Position numbers and translations under genes: made by a program
Shown here: positions 1 through 20,579 of the stretch, piece by piece
How the letters are laid out: each line of letters begins with the position of its first letter
Numbering within the stretch: position 1 is the stretch's first letter
Notes under the pieces: generated by a model
Databases searched by the model: none
The model's input: the letters and a program-made list of their open reading frames with translations, nothing else
What the model was told of the DNA's origin: nothing
NCBI GenBank assembly: GCA_000310025.1
Contig: FN649741.1
Coordinates: 809,379 to 873,378 of the forward strand
Reading direction: 5' to 3'
Source of the DNA: Ectocarpus siliculosus
Taxonomy: Eukaryota > Sar > Phaeophyceae > Ectocarpales > Ectocarpaceae
DNA: 64,000 nt

Positions 1-177
1 CCCCCCCCCAGACCGATTTTCAGAAGCTCGATTGCTCCGTTACCAAGACTGTGCCAACACAAGAAAATTATGGTTTTGGAACCATCTCGTCGAGGGCTTT
101 CTGTAGATGTTTCGGGCTCTTTCCACACACCCCTCGTTGTGGAGCAGTCGAGCTTTGAAGGTCGGTCTAGGGGGGGG
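1..177. mobile_element. MITE-like terminal-inverted-repeat element, copy 1
   Basis: The left end (positions 1-40) begins with a C run followed by GACCGATTTTCAGAAGCTCG. The right end (about 138-177) is its reverse complement, CGAGCTTTGAAGGTCGGTC, followed by a G run. The pairing of a C-rich left end and a G-rich right end around roughly 100 bp of non-coding sequence is that of a small non-autonomous DNA element. A second copy with the same ends lies at 20225-20448. The window starts at or inside the left end, so the target-site duplication cannot be checked. It lies in an intron of SMC5-A. Confidence 0.6.
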
Positions 178-351
178 TGCCATCTCTCGTCTTACGGTGC
201 CCCAAAACCGACTACGCAGGTTTTATTGTAGTAAAATATTTAAGTTCTTAAAACATTTCTTTGCTTGGGCCAGGATTTTGGTTGGTGGCGCGTCTCTGTT
301 GTACCGCTGTATGCATCGGGGATGTCCAGTGAGATTATTGTTCGTTCCATC

Positions 352-440
352 TGACGCTCAGCGGGAAGGGGTAGGGAACCTCAGGGAAGGGAAAGGAAAC
401 TTACCGTCTGTGTGACCACGGGTTCGAGCTCCCACCAATA
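352..440 (+). repeat. possible tRNA-derived (SINE-like) fragment
   Basis: GCTCAGCGGGAAG near 357 resembles a tRNA D-arm with box A, and CACGGGTTCGAGCTCCCAC near 417-435 resembles a T-arm with box B. The two boxes are about 20 bp further apart than in a plain tRNA, and the T stem pairs poorly. I see no acceptor stem, so it is not a functional tRNA gene. A SINE head or chance similarity are both possible. Confidence 0.2.
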
Positions 441-1072
441 CCCGGCAGAAGTGCTCTGAGCGTTGATTTAAAGTGACGAACAACAACAAAAAAATGCGCT
501 GGGTGCCAGTGTAAACCTTGCGGTACCTGTTTCATCGCACCAGCAAATTTTTGCAAATGATAGGCGTAACGATAACACACACACCAGACGGGTTCACTCG
601 GAAAGAAACCTCCACCTTCCCTCTTGCCGTGGTTGCCTAAATTTGTGGTCTACTGCTGCTGTAGGTAGGGAACGAACGGCAAGGACCGAAGACTTTTTTG
701 TTTTTTCGCGACTTCTATTGCCGTTCACCGTGGACCTAAGATTTAAATTCCCTCCGATCGTATTTGTCTGTGATGCTCCGACCGGCGGTTGATGCTTGGA
801 TTTTTCGTTGTTGTTTCCATTGCCGCAGTTTTGTTTCTTTTTTTGATGTTTGCTCTTAGTTTTGTTCATTTTTCCCTGCCTTTTTTATTTTTTTTTGCTT
901 GTCTCTTCTTCGTTCCCGCCTCTTTACCCGCATGGTCTCTTACTGTGTCCGTATGCACGTCCGTATGTGTGCGTCTCTCGTTCTTATTATTGCCCCGTAT
1001 TCTTTGTTTGCTCGTCCTTGTTTATTCCTTCCTTTCTCGTTCATGAAGTTTCTCCGCTTTCCTTCTTTTCAC

Positions 1073-1073
1073 G

Positions 1074-1105
<32 letters not shown>
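1073..1105 (+). repeat. (GTT)n microsatellite
   Basis: About eleven GTT units in an SMC5-A intron, just 5' of the exon at 1187. The poly-Val and poly-Thr reading frames across it are artefacts of the repeat. Confidence 0.9.
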
Positions 1106-1106
<1 letters not shown>

Positions 1107-1186
1107 CCCCGCTTTCCTTCTTATTTTCTCTTTCTTGGTCCCAATTTTTTCTGCCGCCTTTCCTCTTTCTGTTCTTCCGAGCGCAG

Positions 1187-11593
<10,407 letters not shown>

Positions 11594-11990
11594 CCTAACA
11601 TCTTGTCTGCGTGTGTCAGTTCTTTACCGGTGTTTTGTACGGATATTCTTTACTTGTCTGGTGGAGGGATTATTTTTGTCACAGCCTGGTTTTGGTAAGA
11701 CAGGGTAGTGGTGGGCTTGGGGCCGATTTGTCCGCTGTGCGATGTAGGGCCCACTCCCGCTTTTGTGATGATGGTGTAAGTAAGAGAAGAGGGAGGATGC
11801 GTCTGAGGCAGCGAGTGGGGGAGAGGATTTTTTTTTTCCTGCGCGACGGGGTGTAGCGTTGTTGTTGTTGTTGTTGTTGCTGTCTTCATGTTGAGAGACG
11901 TCTCGACCTCTGCTCAGTACCTTCACCATGAAGTGTCCGTACTAAAACAGTCCAACTGACGCGGACGCTTTCCGTGGTCATTGGGCATAA
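11594..11990 (+). other. SMC5-A 3' flank, duplicated downstream of SMC5-B
   Basis: The sequence after the stop codon contains TTGTCTGCGTG, ACGGATATTCTTTACTTGTC and CCAACTGACGCGGACGC. It aligns in order with 26578-26985 after SMC5-B, so the duplication includes the 3' UTR and downstream DNA. It also contains a (GTT)n run at about 11860-11880. Confidence 0.8.
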
Positions 11991-12085
11991 CTGCAGTACC
12001 CAACACAGGGTAAGTACCTACAATGGATGTGAGTCTTTGGGGGGCTTCTGGGGGCAGGGGGGAGGGGGGGGGGTCGCTGAAAGGC

Positions 12086-12572
12086 TTGACAAATGCAAGG
12101 GGCCCTCCATGTGGAAACCGTGGAACACCCCAGCCCCCCGGGCCAAGATTCCAGCGCAATGTAGGGGGGACGCTTGCAGCAGTCTATTGTATAGGATTTA
12201 GTGTGTCCATAGTAAAACCAATATACTCTTCATTGAAACGACTTTCGTGCCGCATTCTAAAGCCCATAAAATTCTCTTCATTTGTAGGCTTCGTGTCGTC
12301 ATACTAATTCCTACACCATGCACTAGACCTCGCGACCAAGGTTGACGCGTATTCTTGGGGTGTTTCCATAATTTCCACTAGCTCTCTGTGTGGGATCCCG
12401 CGCGCGCGCGCTGAAAGAAGCGCCCGAAAATGTCGGAACCCCGGGGATTTTGTCAAAATGTCCCCATCCGGAGATATATAAGGCCCATCCCCCCCCCTCG
12501 ACCAAGATTGCAGCGTAGCCCAGGGGTGTTCCGACGTTTCCAGATGGAGGGCCCCTTGACAAATAAATGCGG
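12086..12572. repeat. inverted repeat with ~390-bp spacer
   Basis: AAGGGGCCCTCCATGTGGAA with a following GGAACACCCC at 12097-12130 is found in reverse complement at about 12520-12560 (GGGGTGTTCC...TGGAGGGCCCCTT). The arms are about 45 bp and imperfect. The spacer includes a CG dinucleotide run at 12400-12411. No gene is seen here. It probably represents two head-to-head copies of a dispersed repeat. Confidence 0.6.
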
Positions 12573-12579
12573 GTACGGC

Positions 12580-13083
12580 TGCTGCTGCTGCTTCTGGCAT
12601 CTGTCCACGCCCACAGTGGTTTGCGAATGTCGCGGTCTTACCATTACCGTGTGTTGCATGAGTTATCACAACAGCTGAACCAGTATTATTATGCTCCACG
12701 ACGCAGAAGGTTAAGGTTCCAAACTTGAAGGATGCGTTTTAGGCAAGATCTCGACCCGACCGTTCCGTTCCGATGCCGCCATTTTCGGAGCCGTCACTGC
12801 TGTTTTAGGTGCAGATTACTGTAGTCGTGCTTTAAAAATAGGTTCCGGGGGTGGTAACTTGTAATCTACGATGATAGCTCCTAGGCTCGCCTTGCTGCGC
12901 AGGGGGGATTTCCTGGTTTGTTGTCGTTTTATCTGTTGCCGTTCGTTCGCCGTGCCTGAGGGTGAACACTTGATTTCGATGTATTTTTTCCTTTTTTCGA
13001 GAATTACATACAGAGTAGGTGTGAGTAAAATAGTGATATCTACACTGTACTGCACGCTGTCGTCGTACAAGAAGCCCGTAGGA
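12580..13083. other. intergenic sequence, nothing recognised
   Basis: This lies between the SMC5-A 3' flank and the tandem repeat at 13084. I find no reading frame with domain similarity, RNA gene or clear repeat. Confidence 0.5.
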
Positions 13084-13213
13084 CGGATCGTAAGTTGTAG
13101 GTAAATGGGAGCGGGCATGACCGGACGCTTACAGGTGGTGGTTGCATACGGATCGTAACTTGTAGGTAAATGGGAGCGGGCATGACCGGACGCTTACAGG
13201 TGGTGGTTGCATA
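13084..13213. repeat. two-copy 65-bp tandem repeat
   Basis: A unit starting CGGATCGTAAGTTGTAGGTA and ending TGGTGGTTGCATA occurs twice in direct tandem with almost no differences. It lies upstream of SMC5-B. Confidence 0.9.
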
Positions 13214-14029
13214 GGTAGAATACAACAGTAGTTACTCTGGTCTACATAGTAGGTGGACCGATTATTATCCCGGATTATGTTGTGCTAACAACATAAAAAA
13301 AAAACAATCTGTATAGCAGTACGGGCCGAGTTTGGGAGTTTGCTGCTGGCGATGCAGCAGAACAACGGCTACGGCCTACAGCAGTACACTGCCTATTTCC
13401 CCGCCCCCCCGCAAGTAATCTGGTTGGGATGAACAGCAGTCCATCGCTAAGTTTTTGGGGGGACTAGAAGACTATTAATAACTACTACCCTAACTGATAT
13501 TGCGCTCCACCAAACACAACATCGCCGCTGACTGTCACGTTGAATACAACAAGAGGAGTGCGTCATTTGGGCAGAGGAGTGCGTCATTTGGGCAGCTGGT
13601 TACTGGCCTGCAGTGCAGCCGAGCTGGTCGGTTGAGGGTTGAGGGGCGGCACTAAAGAGTAAAAAAAAGAGGCCTCCTGACCTCCTGATTCGCCCAGCTG
13701 TCTGGTTCGTGAAACGCGTTGAATAGAGCCGCCGAACCGAAAAATTGGAAAGCGCCAAGCGCCACGACGTTATGGAGAAGTAGGGACACTGGCACGGAGA
13801 GCGAGAAGGCATGGGAGCGCAGGGGGCGGGAGAGAGCGACAAAGAAGGGAAGGTAGAGGAAGAGGAGGGCCAACAATCAACGCCCCTTAGGCGTATCTTC
13901 CCTCTGGATCTCTTCCTTCCGTAATCAACGACTGCGCGGCAAACACCCCCTCTTTTCCTCTTCTCTTCAAATTTGCTGTGGTGGAGAGCGGGAGAAAGGC
14001 AGGGCCACGACACCAAAGGCATCAACAGC
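13214..14029. other. upstream region of SMC5-B
   Basis: Non-coding by inspection. It contains several copies of the recurrent ACAGCAGTAC-type motif (13312, 13376) and a short direct repeat, GAGTGCGTCATTTGGGCAG, at about 13556 and 13576. Any SMC5-B promoter should be here, but I cannot assign elements. Confidence 0.4.
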
Positions 14030-14879
14030 ATGGTGACCACCAACATCAGCAGCAGGGCGCCCATGAGCAGAGAAAGGCTCACGGGCTCGGGCACCGGTGC
14101 CATTGGCGGCGAGGTTTCGGGCTGGAAGAAAGGCTCCATCGTTAGCCTCAAGATGAAAAACTTTCTCGTGTACAAGGACGCCAAGGCCGTGTTTGGGCCA
14201 CGCCTGAACATGGTCGTGGGGCCGAACGGCTCGGGAAAGTCTACGCTCGTGTGCGCCATTGCGCTCGGCCTGGGCGGTTCCCTCAAGGTGAGAGCATTCA
14301 TTGCACAGGAGCAGTCTCAGCAGCGGGTTGTTGTTCATCATTCATGTGTCGGGGCTACAGCAGCCGTAGTAGTCGTCGTCATGCTGCGGCGCATGCATGG
14401 TGCAGGCGCGGGATCTTCCTGCCTGGTGGGGGGCCCGCATCGAAGCCACACGGCTCCAACTACGACTTTGAAGAAAATTTTCTGGGAAGTTGGCGCTGAA
14501 TTGACGGTGATATATGCACGTGTCTACAGCCGCAGTGTGCTCATTGTTTTTCATTTTCCAAACTCGCACACACGGCCTGCAACCTGCAACAGAACTGCAG
14601 ACAGATGTGGCAGACCGCTTGTGGACACAGAGGCAATTTTTTTCTCGGTCTTGCTTGGCTTTTTTGGAAGTAGAAATGTTGTACCGCGCTGCTACGCCCA
14701 AACTACATAGACTACAATGCTGACGTACCTCCGGAGTTCGTTTAACTTTCCAACTTTGGCGATCTGCTTCTCCAAGGGCGCAAACATACGGAACACAACC
14801 GATATGCATCGTTGTGTGTGTATGGAAGAAAGAAAAGGTGCGGTGCGCGTACGCGGGTAAAAAAAAGGAAAACACCCGT

Positions 14880-14960
14880 CTCCGTCATGCGAGGTCAATG
14901 AATGGTCTCACAAGTACGGCATGCACGACTATGAGTAACACCGCCCCCCCCTCTCTGTCA
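14880..14960 (+). mobile_element. LINE 3'-end fragment (solo tail)
   Basis: GGTCAATGAATGGTC, then ACGGCATGCACGACTATGAG, then a C-rich run. This is the same 3' terminus as the LINEs at 2437 and 11105 and the fragment at 44740-44835. It lies in SMC5-B intron 1. Only the tail is present, consistent with severe 5' truncation on insertion. Confidence 0.65.
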
Positions 14961-15451
14961 GAACTCATAGCTCAAAACCGCGTTGTTGTTGACGGTCCCA
15001 CGAAACACGGCGCCTCACAACCCCGGCATACGTAGAGAGCAGGGTTTTCTATTCTTGCTTGCGATGGCTTGGACAAGCGGTGTAGATTTATTGCCCAAAC
15101 AGCAGTGCATGTTGCACCCCATCCTCCCTGAATGTTTCTGTCATCTTGCCCGCTACACTCGGCTATTACCTTCGATACGTAGACATATCATTGGATGGGG
15201 AATCGGTGGAATATCGGGCGGGTTATTTGTGTTAGGACTGTGGCGTTATGGTCTATCCCTTGCCTCTCTATTACACTACAAACTACAAGCGTACAAAGAG
15301 CCTACAGGTAGGCCGCCCGACCCTTGCGAATTTGCAGATTTTGGAACCGCAACTTGTTGTGTTCCTTGTAGCGTACAACACGCTCGAGTTGTAGACAGCG
15401 TGGCCGAGCTGACTCATGGTTCAATCAAAGTGGGATTTATAAGTGCGGAAT
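14961..15451. other. SMC5-B intron 1, open frame without recognised domain
   Basis: A + frame from 14983 to 15453 (156 codons) includes a Gly-rich hydrophobic stretch (IIGWGIGGISGGLFVLGLW). It has no recognisable relatives or splice context, and it ends at the inverted arm of the TPR array. I treat it as probably non-coding. Confidence 0.3.
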
Positions 15452-18226
15452 GAAACGTTATCGACCGCGCCCGCCCGGTTGTCGACCGCCTTGACGCATC
15501 TGGGTACCCCTGGCCCCGAGCGTTCCCTCCAACGGCTCATGACCGTTTGAAGAGTGGCTCTGTCTCAGCACACTTGCCGTGATACGTGGTGAACACCACC
15601 ACGCCAGGTCCGATGGTAGTCAACACCCGAATGAGACCACGGTGCTCAAATTGTCTGCAACTCACCACCTGATTAGCCAACAATTAACGCCCGGTTCTCG
15701 AGCACCGTGGCCACATCAGGATGCTCTGGACCTAGCACCTTCTCTGTTATGGCCTGTGACCGCTCGTAGAGTGGCTCAGCCTCTTCGTACTTGCCCTGGC
15801 TTTCAGTCTTACTGCATGCCAGGGCAAGTACATTGAGGCCGAGCCACTGTACGAGCGGTCACAGGCCATACAAGAGAAGGTGCTAGATCCGGAGCACCAT
15901 GATGTGACCACGGTATTTGAATTGTCTGCAACTCACCACCTGATTAGCCAACAACAACGCTTGTTCTTGAGCACCGTGGCGACATCAGGATGCTCTGGAC
16001 CTAGCACCTTCTCTGGTGTGGCCTGTGACCGCTCGTAGAGTGGCTCAGCCTCTTCGTACTTGCCCTGTCGTTCAGTCTTACTGCATCCCATGGCAAGTAC
16101 ATTGAGGTCGAGCCACTGTACGAGCGGTCACAGGCCATACAAGAGAAGGTGCTAGATCCGGAGCACCCTGATGTGACCACGGTGCTCAACTTGTCTGCAA
16201 CTCACCACCTGATTAGCCAACAATTAACGCCCGGTTGTTCGAGCACCGTGGCCACATCAGGATGCTCTGGACCTAGCACCTTCTCTGGTGTGGCCTGTGA
16301 CCGATCATACAGTGGCTCAGCCTCAGCATACTTGCCCTGGCTTTCAGTCTCTACTGCATGCCATGGCAAGTACATTGAGGCCGAGCCACTGTCTCGAGCG
16401 GTCACAGGCCATAACAGACAAGGTGCTAGGTCCGTAGCACCCTGATGTGACCACGGTATTTGAATTGTCTGCAACTCACCACCTGATTAGGCAGCAACAA
16501 CGCTTGTTTTTGAGCACCGTGGCCACGTCAGGATGCTCTGGACCTAGCACCTTCTCACGTATGGCCTGTGGTCGCTCGTACAGTGGCTCAGCCTCTTCGT
16601 ACTTGCCCTGGCGATCAGTCGTACTCAAATTGTCTGCAACTCACCACCTGATTAGCCAACAATAACGCTTGTTCTTGAGCACCGTGGCCACGTCAGGATG
16701 CTCTGGACCTAGCACCTTCTCTGGTGTGGCCTGTGACCGATCGTACAGTGGCTCAGCCTCTTCATACTTGCCCTGGCTTTCAGTCGTACTGCATGCCATG
16801 GCAAGTACATTGAGGCCGAGCCACTGTACGAGCGGTCACAGGCCATACAAGAGAAGGTGCTAGATCCGGAGCACCATGATGTGACCACGGTGCTCAAATT
16901 GTCTGCAACTCACCACCTGATTAGCCAACAATTAACGCCCGGGTCTTGAGCACCGTGGCCACATCAGGATGCTACGGACCTAGCCCCTTCTCTGTTATGG
17001 CCTGTGACCGCTCGTAGAGTGGCTCAGCCTCTTCGTACTTGCCCTGGCGTTTGTCGTACTGCATGCCAGGGCAATTACATTGAGGCCGAACAGCTGTTCG
17101 AGCGGTCACAGGCCATACAAGACAAGGTGCTAGGTCCGGAGCACCCTGATGTGACCACGGTGCTCGAATTGTCTGCAACTCACCACCTGATTAGGCAGCA
17201 ACAACGCCCGGATCTCGAGCACCGTGGCGACATCAGGATGCTCTGGACCTAGCACCTTCTCTGGCATGGCCTGTGATCGCTCATAGAGTGGCTCAGCCTC
17301 TTCGTACTTGCCCTGGCGATCAGTCCTACTGCATGCCAGGGCAAGTACATTGAGGTCGAGCCACTGCTCGAGCGGTCACAGGGCAAAACAGACAAGGTGC
17401 TAGGTCCGTAGCACCCTGATGTGACCACGGTGCTCGAATTGTCTGCAACTCACCACCTGATTAGCCAACAATAACGCCTGTTCTTGAGCACCCGGACTAC
17501 ACCGGGGTTCTTGGGAACTAGCCCCTTCTCTCGTATGGCCTGTGACCGCTCGTACAGCGGCTCAGCCTCAGCATAGTTGCCCTGGCGTTCAGTGTTACTG
17601 CATGCCAGGGCAAGTACATTGAGGTCGAGCCACTGCTCGAGCGGTCGCAGCCCTACAAGAGAAGGTGCTAGGTCCGGAGCACCATGATGTGACCACGGTG
17701 CTCAAATTGTCTGCAACTCACCACCTGATTAGCCAACAATAACGCTTGTTCTTGAGCACCCGGACTACACCGGGGTTCTTCGGAACTAGCCCCTTCTCTC
17801 GTATGGCCTGTGACCGCTCGTACAGTGGCTCAGCCTCAGCATAGTTGCCCTGGCTTTCAGTCGTACTGCATGCCAGGGCAAGTACTTTGAGGCCGAGCCA
17901 CTGCTCGAGCGGTCGCAGCCCTACAAGAGAAGGTGCTAGGTCCGGAGCATCCTGATGTGGCCACGGTGCTCAACAACCGGACGTTGATGTTGTGGCTTAT
18001 CAGGTGAGTTGTAGACAATCTTCCTCCGCAATTAGTTCTAGATCTCGTTTTGACTGCAATCCTACCCGGTGTGGCGCTGTTTTCCATATACTTCTATCAT
18101 GGCAAGTGTGCTGAGACAGAGCCACTGTTCAAACGGTCATGAGCCATGGGAGGGAAGGTTCGGGGCCTGGAGTACCCAGATGTGTCCAGGCGGTCGACAA
18201 CCCGGCGGGCGCGGCTGTTAACGTTT
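15452..18226. repeat. tandem array of head-to-head TPR cassettes (8 paired units plus a half unit) with inverted flanking arms
   Basis: Each unit of about 270 bp has a TPR-coding segment on the minus strand joined head to head to one on the plus strand, then a linker containing GCAACTCACCACCTGATTAG. Plus-strand junctions lie near 15825, 16093, 16367, 16801, 17071, 17341, 17610 and 17879. The 434-bp step at 16367-16801 holds a minus half whose plus partner is deleted. The minus halves read KYEEAEPLYERSQA and VLGPEHPDVATVL, and the plus halves GKYIEAEPLYERSQA. These are the 42-residue TPRs of the kinesin-light-chain/NB-ARC-TPR type. The outer arms (15452-15582 and 18099-18224) are more diverged TPR copies, inverted to one another, with GTCGACAACC and a GC-rich edge. 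Stops and lost acidic positions show it is not one coding gene. It lies wholly within SMC5-B intron 1. Confidence 0.85.
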
Positions 18227-18521
18227 TAATCCTCAGTTGTATGTTACACGTCACATGCAAACGTCAGCTTACCGCTGTTGTTGGTCATTGGAGCGTATTG
18301 TTCGCACACGTGCAGCAGTACGTGCAATGTCTTTTCCGCGTCTGGCCGTAACGTAAGGTGTAGGGGCGCGCGGACAACCTGAGCGCGTTTGTGATGTACG
18401 GCGTCAAAAGGGAAGACGCCTCAGTGATGGTGGAGCTCTACATGCCGGATGGGAACAACCTCCACGTCACCAGGACGTGCTCGAGAAAGAACAACTCGTC
18501 CAACTGGCACATAAATGGCAG

Positions 18522-19456
18522 GTCGGTACTTCCAGCAACAGGCAACGGCGCGTCTCCTGCCATTTTTTTCTTTCTCCGTGTTTGGTCGATCTTATTTTTT
18601 TATGTTTGTTTCCGTCTATGAATAGCCGTGGTTAACCTCGTGAACCTAGTACTTCTATTCGTAAGAGGCCCCCCTCCTAGAAGTGGGTGCCAGCCCTCCC
18701 GAGGGTGACTCCAGATGACATATCCGAACGTTTTTCAGAACCTAAGGCGACTATTCTATGGACCGCTCGACAGAGAGGGCACGGGGAGCAACACCAAAGG
18801 CACTCGCAATCGTGGTTTGTTGGTACATCTTCCTGCTGAACGATGAATAAACTTACTGTTTGTGTCGTACTCCGCGTGTATTTTGGAGACAGCTCGGGCG
18901 GCCTACAACTCTCCAGCGATTTTCCTCCAAAGAGCTGGTTCATTCAGCGATTTTCTGTTGCTTTTTGGCGTGCCTCATTTCTCTCATGTTGGGGCGGATG
19001 TCTTTTACCAGAGCCAATGGAAAAGCACAAGCGGTGGGTAAGCACTTAAGCACGCCTTGCCATAGGTACAACACTTGCTGACGCGGGCCGCGCAGATCGT
19101 TTGTTGACTTTTGTGTGGGTGCCATGAGTGGTATGCCCTAATGCCTCTCGCTGTTGATGATTGAGAGCAGACCATCCCCACTGGTGGAAGGAAATCGGCG
19201 TGTATAAGAACAGCCCCACCCTGCCTATCGGTACATAGCTGGGATATAGCTGGGATATTTTTTCTTGTTGTCCGTGAAGAATAGTTAATGCAACGCCATT
19301 CGTTGTTACCCGTGATTGTGGTTTGATGTCCTTGCTTTCTGGTGCCGAGAAGCTGGCCGCCCATCTTCCGCGCGGGGCCTCCATCCCTACTGGCATCATT
19401 TTCGTCTGTGCGGATGTATGATGTGCTTGGATGATGATGCAATACACATGATGCAG
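18522..19456 (+). other. SMC5-B intron 2
   Basis: Between the exons at 18364-18521 and 19457-19538. The donor is GTCGGT after GGCAG and the acceptor ATGCAG. A minus-strand open frame (19005-19586) has no recognised domain. I see nothing else. Confidence 0.5.
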
Positions 19457-20224
19457 GTCCTATTCGGGCAAGGAAGTGGAGAGCAAGATAAGGGCCCTTG
19501 GCATTCAGGTCGACAACCTCTGTACCATGCTGCCGCAGGCAAGTGATGCGTGCATGACACAACGTCAAGTGACATCGAAAACACACCGCACAAAAATAGC
19601 CCCCTTCATCTCATCAGAGATCGCCGCCTACCCCACTTCCGTCGAGGACAGGGTGACGCTCTTTGCGTTCTATACACATGAGTACCATGCTTGTCGACTT
19701 CGCACCAGCCTAGGGACCGTAGAGACTCTATTCCTATGAACGTCACCTCAAACTTTGGGCAGGCGGCCTTGACGAACCACCGCCCTATTTAGCTCGCATT
19801 CCCACCCACGCATGACGCTCTTAGGGGCGAGCTTGAGGGCGCTCCTGGCCTGCCTGGTGCCGAAAAGTCCTGGCAAGAAACAGGTCACCTGCGTTGTTGC
19901 CGCACGCAGGCCAAAGAGAAGGAGACGAGGGAAGGGGTCCTGGGCATGACATGATTTTTTTCGATACGACGGTGGGGAATGTTCGTTGGACAGGCAAGCT
20001 AGCCCCAGTAACAGAGCCTCTGCTGCAAGTTGCAACATCGAACCATCGAACACGCCAGCAGCGGCAAGCCCACTACTATTTGTCGAGTGGCACCATCATG
20101 CCCGCTTTCCGATCATCTTCTCCATACGAGAATTTCAAACAAAGCCATCACACAGAGCACGCAATGGCTGCACGTAAGACGAGCAGCGATGCACCGCTAT
20201 ACCGCAGGTAACAGACGTAGGACA

Positions 20225-20448
20225 CCACACCCCTGGACCGATTTTCAAGCCTCGACTTCTCCATAGCAGAAAGAGACTTCTCCACAGCAGAAAGAGACTT
20301 CTCCACAGCAGAAAGAGACTTCTCCACAGCAGAAAGAGTGGCGGTGGGACCGTCTCGTGGACACCTTTCCGAAAACGTATTGTTTGATTTTGGCATCCTC
20401 TTCGTCGTGGAGAAACCGAGCTTTGAAAATCGGTCCTGGGGGTGTGGT
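20225..20448. mobile_element. MITE-like element, copy 2, with internal 21-bp tandem repeat
   Basis: The left end CCACACCCCTGGACCGATTT and right end AAATCGGTCCTGGGGGTGTGG are inverted repeats of about 37 bp, the same ends as the element at 1-177. Just inside the left end, a 21-bp unit (AGCAGAAAGAGACTTCTCCAC) is repeated about four times at 20254-20338. The unit includes the inner edge of the terminal repeat. No transposase is encoded. It lies in SMC5-B intron 3, immediately past the truncated end of the SNF2 fragment. Confidence 0.8.
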
Positions 20449-20579
20449 ATGTTGTGTCACCCACGGTATACGCGCTGCGGGCCGAGACAGGCGCGCAACA
20501 AGACTATCATTGACAACATGTCCATGTGTCTGCTCGTGCTCCACCGAGAAAAAAGGCACAAAGAAGCATCCACCTGAAA

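Noticed and set aside
15452-18226. CRISPR-like array because of regular repeats
   Set aside because: Repeats are about 270 bp, inverted internally, encode TPRs and have no unique spacers; the host is eukaryotic.
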